Below are positions 60,925 through 64,000 of a stretch of 64,000 nt of DNA, in pieces; position 1 is the first letter of the stretch; each line of letters opens with the position of its first letter. The notes below the pieces were generated by a model that did not search any database, had not been told where the DNA came from, and saw only the letters and a program-made list of their open reading frames with translations. Location of the stretch: NCBI GenBank assembly GCA_965219125.1, contig CBDCMO010000002.1:2418001-2482000 (forward strand), written 5' to 3'. This DNA comes from JBBSOK01 sp965219125. Its GTDB lineage: Bacteria; Bacteroidota; Bacteroidia; Flavobacteriales; Flavobacteriaceae. The translations under genes and the position numbers were made by a program.

Positions 60925-61018
60925 CGCTGGCAAGGCTCTTTTGTTTTTTTAGCGTTGGTACAGAAGCCTCGGGATGTGTTGTCAAAAAAAACAAAAGTGC
61001 CTTTTTGGCGTTGGCTTT
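60925..61018. repeat. H hairpin H6 (AAGGC type), right end of effector-2 cassette
   Basis: AAGGCTCTTTTGTTTTTTT (60932-60950) pairs with AAAAAAACAAAAGTGCCTT (60985-61003), with only one mismatch left of the TCTT/ATGT set. GCGTTGG lies inside at 60952-60958 and GCGTTGGC after it. Confidence 0.87.
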
Positions 61019-61022
61019 TATC

Positions 61023-61160
61023 TTGTGGCTAACGGTCTCGGCTATGAGTAGTAGCGTGGGTTAGCACTTAACTTTGCAAGTACAAACCAAACTGAAAATC
61101 CGCGAGGATTTTCAGAAGTAGGCGAGAACAAGCAATTACTTATAGCCATTGTTGGCACTC
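61023..61160. repeat. Cassette site S16 (attC-like palindrome)
   Basis: Left box TTGTGGCTAAC, stem GGCTATGAGTAGTAGCG / CAATTACTTATAGCC, spacer ATT, right box GTTGGCACTC. The inner stem replaces GTATA with GGCTAT on both arms. Left box pairs with the S15 right box. Confidence 0.92.
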
Positions 61161-61165
61161 GTTTT

Positions 61166-61975
61166 TTATTCGTTCAAAGTCCAAATGAGAGCTTTTTCTT
61201 TTGTGGCTCTAAAAACTGTGTTATGTTGTTCTTCAGGTTCATCAGAATACTTCCAAACTAATCCTAGATTTGAATTTTCTAATTTTTTATTCAGTTCTCT
61301 CGTGTGAGTAGAAATATCAACTGCATCTGAACCGGCAAACCAAAGTTTCTTTTTTTGTCCGTAATCTTCTTTTGTCAGAGATTCAAAGTTTTTAACTAGA
61401 TACTGTTCATTGTACCACAAAGCGGGATCCATTGCTATATAATAATCAAACATATCATTGTCTAAAAGAAATGTTTCTATCACAAAAATTCCTGCGGCAG
61501 ATTCTCCAATTATTGCTCTTTTATCTGTTGTTCGATACCTATTGTTTATTTCATTAAAAAGTTCATTTTTTATAAAACTTCTAAATTTATTTGAGCCACC
61601 TGGATTGGGAACGTACTTTAAGTCATATTCAATTTCTGTTGGACCAGATAAGTCTCTTCGTCTTTCTGTGTTTTCAATTCCGACGAGAATGTATGGTGGA
61701 ATTTTATTTTCTTGAATTAGTTTTGCTAGAGTATTGGCAATGTGAGGAAAATCTTCTCTTATTCCACCGTCAGGCATATAGAGTACTGGAAAATTTTCAA
61801 TTGAATTTTTGTAATTTGGTGGTGTCCAAATGTTAATTACTCGTTCTTCATTCACGAATTTTGATGAAATTGTCAAACTGTCGTGTTTTGGGATTGGGTC
61901 ATTATATTCGATTCCTTTGTTTTTACAACTAATTGTCAAAACTGTGACTAATAGTAGGAAGATTATTTTGTTCAT
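61166..61975 (-). CDS. Secreted alpha/beta-hydrolase esterase (Esterase D / PF00756-like)
   Basis: 269 aa. Lipoprotein signal (VLTISCKNKG). 'RVINIWTPPNYKNSIENFPVLYMPDGG', nucleophile elbow GESAAG, 'AMDPALWYNEQYL', and a late His (EEQHNTVFRATKEKALIW). Acts in the envelope, perhaps on siderophore or carbohydrate esters. Sole gene of the S16-S17 cassette. Confidence 0.85.
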   Translation of the reverse strand: MNKIIFLLLVTVLTISCKNKGIEYNDPIPKHDSLTISSKFVNEERVINIWTPPNYKNSIENFPVLYMPDGGIREDFPHIANTLAKLIQENKIPPYILVGIENTERRRDLSGPTEIEYDLKYVPNPGGSNKFRSFIKNELFNEINNRYRTTDKRAIIGESAAGIFVIETFLLDNDMFDYYIAMDPALWYNEQYLVKNFESLTKEDYGQKKKLWFAGSDAVDISTHTRELNKKLENSNLGLVWKYSDEPEEQHNTVFRATKEKALIWTLNE

Positions 61976-61997
61976 AGTTTATTTCTTTTTCTTAAAT

Positions 61998-62011
61998 GAG
62001 TGCCAACGGTT
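61998..62011. repeat. Left half of cassette site S17
   Basis: GAGTGCCAAC then GGTT; reverse complement of the S16 right box. IS110-B copy 2 follows. Confidence 0.88.
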
Positions 62012-62061
62012 TTCTTTACTTTACAACCAGCTAATTATAGTTGTTTAACTTTACTAAGAGA

Positions 62062-62122
62062 CAAGAGGAGAACTAAAACGGTCTTTGGAATAGCAGTTCC
62101 TTTATACGTATCAGTCCTCTTG
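62062..62122 (+). ncRNA. Candidate bridge-RNA target-binding loop of IS110-B (copy 2)
   Basis: Copy of the stem-loop at 35628-35688, with AACGGTC and TATACGTAT as guide-like segments. Both insertions carry the target the loop predicts, although the two sites' own flanks differ outside it. Confidence 0.65.
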
Positions 62123-62240
62123 CCTTTCTTAGGTTGCTTTAGGACCATTTGGAATACCAGGAATCACTTCCTATTAAAGGTAATAGTCATTGCAACATTT
62201 ATTAATCTTCCCTTTTTGAAAAGGAACAATATTTAAAAAT

Positions 62241-63233
62241 ATGAAAAAATATGATGACGTGGTCGGTATTGATGTATCTAAATTAACAATAGATGCTCAT
62301 ATCCATAAAAGATCAATCCATCGAGTGTTTTCGAACACTTCCAAAGGATATACAGCGCTGGTAAAATGGATAAATAAGAGTCTGGAGGAACATTGCTATT
62401 TTCTGTGTTTTGAGAATACCGGTCATTATTCTACAAATTTAAGTGTCTACTTATCCCAAAACGATATGGATTATGTGGAGCAAAGCCCATTGGCCATAAA
62501 GCGATCAGCAGGAATTGTGAGAGGTAAAACCGACAGATTAGACTCAGGAATGATTGCCAGATATGCTTGGTTGCATCAAGAAGAACTGGTTCTGAGTACG
62601 CCTAAGGAAAAGGATATTCAAGAGATTGGTAGATTATTGTCTTTAAGAGATCAGTTAGTTAGAGATCGTACAGGAAAGATGAGCACTCTTAAAGAAGCAC
62701 AATCACTGCTTAACAGCCCATCCACAGACAGTTGCTGCAAGATTGCAACAAAGACCATTGCCTACCTTGCCAAGCAGATTGATGCTCTTGAGGATAGGAT
62801 TAAAATATTGATGAGAAGTGAGGAAGAACTTGCTGAAAATTTCAAGCTTCTAAATACAATAAAAGGAGTAGGCTTAATATTATCCAGCCAGCTTATCTAT
62901 CATACAAATAACTTCCAGCGCTTTGATAGTTGGCGGCAGTTCTCAAGTTATTGTGGAGTTGCACCGTTTGCGCATAGCTCGGGAACGAGTATAAGACGAA
63001 GAAATAAAATCCACCGCATAGGAGATAGAAAAATGAAGACGCTGTTGACAATGGCCAGTGTCAGTGCCATACAATGCGACAGCGAGCTCAAATTATACTA
63101 TCAACGAAGATTAGCAGAAGGCAAGCCAAAACTGGTAGCGTTGAACAACGTACGGAACAAGATTCTGGCAAGGGCTTTTTCCGTAATTAAAAGAGGAACG
63201 CCGTACGTTGAACTACAGCGGTTTGCAGCTTAA
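62241..63233 (+). CDS. IS110-family transposase (IS110-B, copy 2)
   Basis: 330 aa, identical to the copy at 35807-36799, with intact N-terminal RuvC-like and C-terminal Transposase_20 domains. Identity of the two copies indicates recent transposition. Confidence 0.95.
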   Translation: MKKYDDVVGIDVSKLTIDAHIHKRSIHRVFSNTSKGYTALVKWINKSLEEHCYFLCFENTGHYSTNLSVYLSQNDMDYVEQSPLAIKRSAGIVRGKTDRLDSGMIARYAWLHQEELVLSTPKEKDIQEIGRLLSLRDQLVRDRTGKMSTLKEAQSLLNSPSTDSCCKIATKTIAYLAKQIDALEDRIKILMRSEEELAENFKLLNTIKGVGLILSSQLIYHTNNFQRFDSWRQFSSYCGVAPFAHSSGTSIRRRNKIHRIGDRKMKTLLTMASVSAIQCDSELKLYYQRRLAEGKPKLVALNNVRNKILARAFSVIKRGTPYVELQRFAA

Positions 63234-63270
63234 AAATACTTGTATTTTAATTAGGATTTGACCTTGGAAT

Positions 63271-63460
63271 ACGTATAAGAATAGTAGGGCTGAAAAAGAG
63301 CGCAAACCATTCGGTTGAACACAAGCCGAATTTTTAAATTTTTCTTATTATCTTTTTTTGTCAATAAGCCAAATTTAAAAATTTGGCGACCTCGCAAATG
63401 CGCTCGAAACATTGGGTTTTGCTACAATTACCCTATTATTTTTATACATTGTTGTAAATA
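63271..63460. repeat. Right part of cassette site S17
   Basis: GTATAAGAATAGTAGGG ... ACCCTATTATTTTTATAC, spacer ATT, right box GTTGTAAATA. Centre with CCGAATTTTTAAATTTTTC / AAATTTAAAAATTTGGCG as in S3. Right box pairs with S18. Confidence 0.9.
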
Positions 63461-63508
63461 GTGCTTTCCGCAATATTAGTCACGTGACACTTTTTTATCT
63501 GTAACAAT

Positions 63509-63889
63509 TTAATCAGTTTTTTCGGAACAAACCGAGATATAATAATTATCTAAATCGCGAATTGAAAATTCCATTCGTCCAGAATTTGGATTTAATTTAG
63601 GTTCTTTTTCAATTCTTGCATTTAGTTTTTTCGCATTTTCCCACATCGGTTTATAATCTTCCACAACAAAATATAAAATCAATCCGTTTCCAGCATAATT
63701 AGAATTGGTAAATGTTGGATGTTCGTGTTCGTCCCATTTATGCAACGATAAAATTTGTCTGCCAATTTTGTCTGTTAAAATCTCGAATACAGTTCCTCCG
63801 TGTTTGCTTACGCAACCCAATAATTTTTGATAAAATCTCGAACTTTTTTCCACATTTTCTACCGCAATTATTGGTTCTGTTTTCAGCAT
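63509..63889 (-). CDS. VOC-family glyoxalase/dioxygenase-fold protein
   Basis: 126 aa: 'PIIAVENVEKSSRFYQKLLGCVSKHGG', 'HEHPTFTNSNYAGNGLILYFVVEDY', 'GRMEFSIRDLDNYYISVCS'. VOC fold; an N-terminal conserved pattern. Sole gene of the S17-S18 cassette. Unlike the VOC protein at 56665. Confidence 0.88.
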   Translation of the reverse strand: MLKTEPIIAVENVEKSSRFYQKLLGCVSKHGGTVFEILTDKIGRQILSLHKWDEHEHPTFTNSNYAGNGLILYFVVEDYKPMWENAKKLNARIEKEPKLNPNSGRMEFSIRDLDNYYISVCSEKTD

Positions 63890-63975
63890 TTTATTCCACT
63901 ACGTTTTTAGTTTAGTTATTCATTCCGTATTTCAATAAGTCGGATTTATATCGTTTGCACGATGTTTTTTTGCAT

Positions 63976-64000
63976 TATTTACAACGTTTCTTGTATATGA
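63976..64000. repeat. Left end of cassette site S18, cut by window
   Basis: TATTTACAAC, spacer GTTTCTT, then GTATATGA at the window edge. Left box pairs with the S17 right box, so the array continues beyond the window. Confidence 0.85.

Larger units (their letters stand above)
62012..63270 (+). mobile_element. IS110-family element IS110-B, copy 2, in left spacer of S17
   Basis: Same element as 35578-36836 with the same position and orientation in the palindrome: left flank AACGGT, right flank GTATAAGAATAG. Leader with the same two stem-loops (62062-62122 and 62134-62196) and an identical transposase. Confidence 0.92.

Noticed and set aside
29188..63460. Palindromes as simple transcription terminators
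   Set aside because: They lack consistent T runs, are far longer than terminators and carry cassette-specific boxes.
29188..64000. CRISPR array
   Set aside because: The repeats are palindromes more than 100 bp long, spaced by whole genes; there is no short repeat/spacer periodicity and no cas gene.
26781..64000. Integron integrase or other tyrosine recombinase gene
   Set aside because: No frame with tyrosine-recombinase motifs (R..HxxR..Y) was found; only IS3 and IS110 transposases are present.

Overview
The window is low-GC DNA from a member of the Flavobacteriaceae (Bacteroidota). This rests on a complete gldK-gldL-gldM-gldN gliding/type IX secretion operon, a groS-groL/secG/lptE/sigma-54 activator/miaB neighbourhood, Bacteroidota-type promoters (TTG-N19-TAnnTTTG upstream of the initiator tRNA) and a SusC-like TonB receptor. 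No genus is assigned.

Positions 1-26.8 kb are ordinary core genome: a metal-related cluster (MauE-like membrane protein, TonB receptor, HMA-domain protein), GroEL/GroES, two small lipoprotein paralogues, SecG, a TPR-like protein, LptE, a sigma-54-dependent activator, MiaB, topoisomerase I, an arginase-fold enzyme, gldKLMN, a FAD oxidoreductase, DUF983, an ABC-F ATPase, small conserved proteins, a large AsmA/DUF748-like protein, and the initiator tRNA-fMet gene.

Positions 26.8-30.8 kb are an insertion zone after tRNA-fMet, with gene-poor sequence, an IS3-family element (27767-29180) and a frameshifted IS110-family element (about 29411-30769).

From about 29.2 kb to the right edge the DNA is a gene-cassette array. 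One to five genes at a time are separated by 19 imperfect palindromes (S0-S18), mostly 135-220 bp. Each has an outer AAC...GTT pair of boxes, a left unpaired spacer of about 5-7 nt, a right spacer of 3 nt, an inner stem based on GTATA...TATAC, and a long variable centre. At 17 consecutive junctions the outer right box of one site is the reverse complement of the outer left box of the next site, not of a fixed consensus. That is what integron attC sites show when each cassette carries its own box pair. No integron integrase lies in the window, so this looks like an integrase-less (CALIN-like) or previously unrecognised array. Cargo: CoiA-like protein, secreted proteins, PLD-like protein, oxidoreductase plus sigma factor, an AccI-like restriction-modification system, two TssD(Hcp)-metallopeptidase effectors with candidate immunity lipoproteins, a SecD-like lipoprotein, AraC/aldo-keto reductase, a HigBA toxin-antitoxin pair, SdpI-like protein, a giant helicase-nuclease, an SDR/VOC/DUF5655/Crp operon, an esterase and a VOC protein. 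Two cassettes have no gene and are tandem duplicates.

Two kinds of IS110 element have inserted exactly in the unpaired spacers of these palindromes. Their non-coding leaders contain stem-loops whose loop sequences match both sides of the target, as expected for bridge RNAs that recognise the cassette sites. A second structured repeat, a hairpin with covarying stems and a conserved TCTT/ATGT internal mismatch, sits at both ends of the large cassettes.
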